Positions 15,111 through 15,180 of a stretch of 15,180 bases of DNA are shown here, piece by piece. The number at the start of each line of letters is the position of its first letter. Positions within the stretch are counted from its first letter, which is position 1. Position numbers and translations under genes: made by a program. The DNA is from SLNP01 sp964446435. Lineage in GTDB: Bacteria; Bacteroidota; Bacteroidia; Bacteroidales; VadinHA17. The notes below the pieces were generated by a model, which did not search any database, was not told the DNA's origin, and saw only the letters and a list, made by a program, of their open reading frames with translations. The DNA lies in contig CAYUOS010000076.1 of assembly GCA_964446435.1 (NCBI GenBank), positions 1 to 15,180 of the forward strand, written 5' to 3'.

Positions 15111-15180
15111 CTAAAAATTTTCACGGTAATCCTTCCTTCTCTCGTACTTGAGATCCTGCAACATTGCCGAGTTAATCCTG
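15111..15180 (-). CDS. C-terminal end of an unidentified protein (cut by window edge)
   Basis: On the minus strand an open frame enters from the right edge and ends with TAG at 15113-15111, giving the last 22 residues, which include SAMLQDLKYERRKDYRENF. The charged, helix-like sequence and its position 101 bases upstream of ridA on the same strand suggest a real gene end, but the fragment is too short for me to name the family. The gap 15010-15110 is AT-rich; a TTTTG with a TAATTTCA 19 bases later gives only a poor promoter match for ridA. Confidence 0.5.
   Translation of the reverse strand, partial: RINSAMLQDLKYERRKDYRENF

Noticed and set aside
1..15180. CRISPR array, transposon, prophage, defence or biosynthetic cluster
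   Set aside because: No regularly spaced direct repeats, transposase or integrase motifs, terminal inverted repeats or typical defence domains were seen. The content is mostly conserved housekeeping genes with consistent codon use.

Overview
This window looks like a stretch of chromosome from a Bacteroidota bacterium, probably Bacteroidales-like. The evidence is a secreted protein with a C-terminal type IX secretion (T9SS) sorting domain, a DUF6913-type protein, a SecA of about 1100 residues, an rpsF-rpsR-rplI operon without ssb/priB, most starts lacking a Shine-Dalgarno sequence, and several intergenic matches to the Bacteroidota -7 promoter box TAnnTTTG. Most genes are housekeeping. I see no CRISPR array, IS element, prophage, tRNA or rRNA.

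Layout. (1) Bases 2-4862, plus strand: a tightly packed run with a MEMO-AMMECR1 fusion (5' end cut by the window), a CDF zinc/cadmium exporter, NAD-dependent DNA ligase LigA and a DUF6913 protein. (2) Bases 4875-8186, minus strand: secA, convergent with the DUF6913 gene. The two genes share a perfect 9-bp inverted repeat that contains both stop codons. (3) Bases 8298-11278, minus strand: a ferritin gene followed 5 bases later by a large T9SS-exported metallopeptidase-like protein, probably one transcript. (4) Bases 11439-13229, minus strand: dnaX. (5) Bases 13443-14528, plus strand: rpsF-rpsR-rplI, divergent from dnaX and ending at a strong terminator hairpin. (6) Bases 14629-15009, minus strand: ridA, then the last 22 codons of an unidentified gene running off the right edge.

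The strongest unusual signal is in dnaX. A run of 14 A residues in the coding strand, placed just after the clamp-loader core domains, is followed so that one added A, or a -1 ribosomal slip, gives one Glu codon and then UGA. That matches the logic by which E. coli makes the short gamma subunit, while the long A-run and lack of an upstream Shine-Dalgarno resemble the transcriptional slippage known for Thermus dnaX. This Bacteroidota cell may therefore make both tau-like (596 aa) and gamma-like (377 aa) proteins from one gene.

Other points of interest are the MEMO-AMMECR1 fusion, a possible leaderless promoter at the DUF6913 gene, the ferritin-peptidase coupling, and small hairpins in the rpsF leader and between the convergent genes. 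I found no convincing wholly new multi-gene system here.
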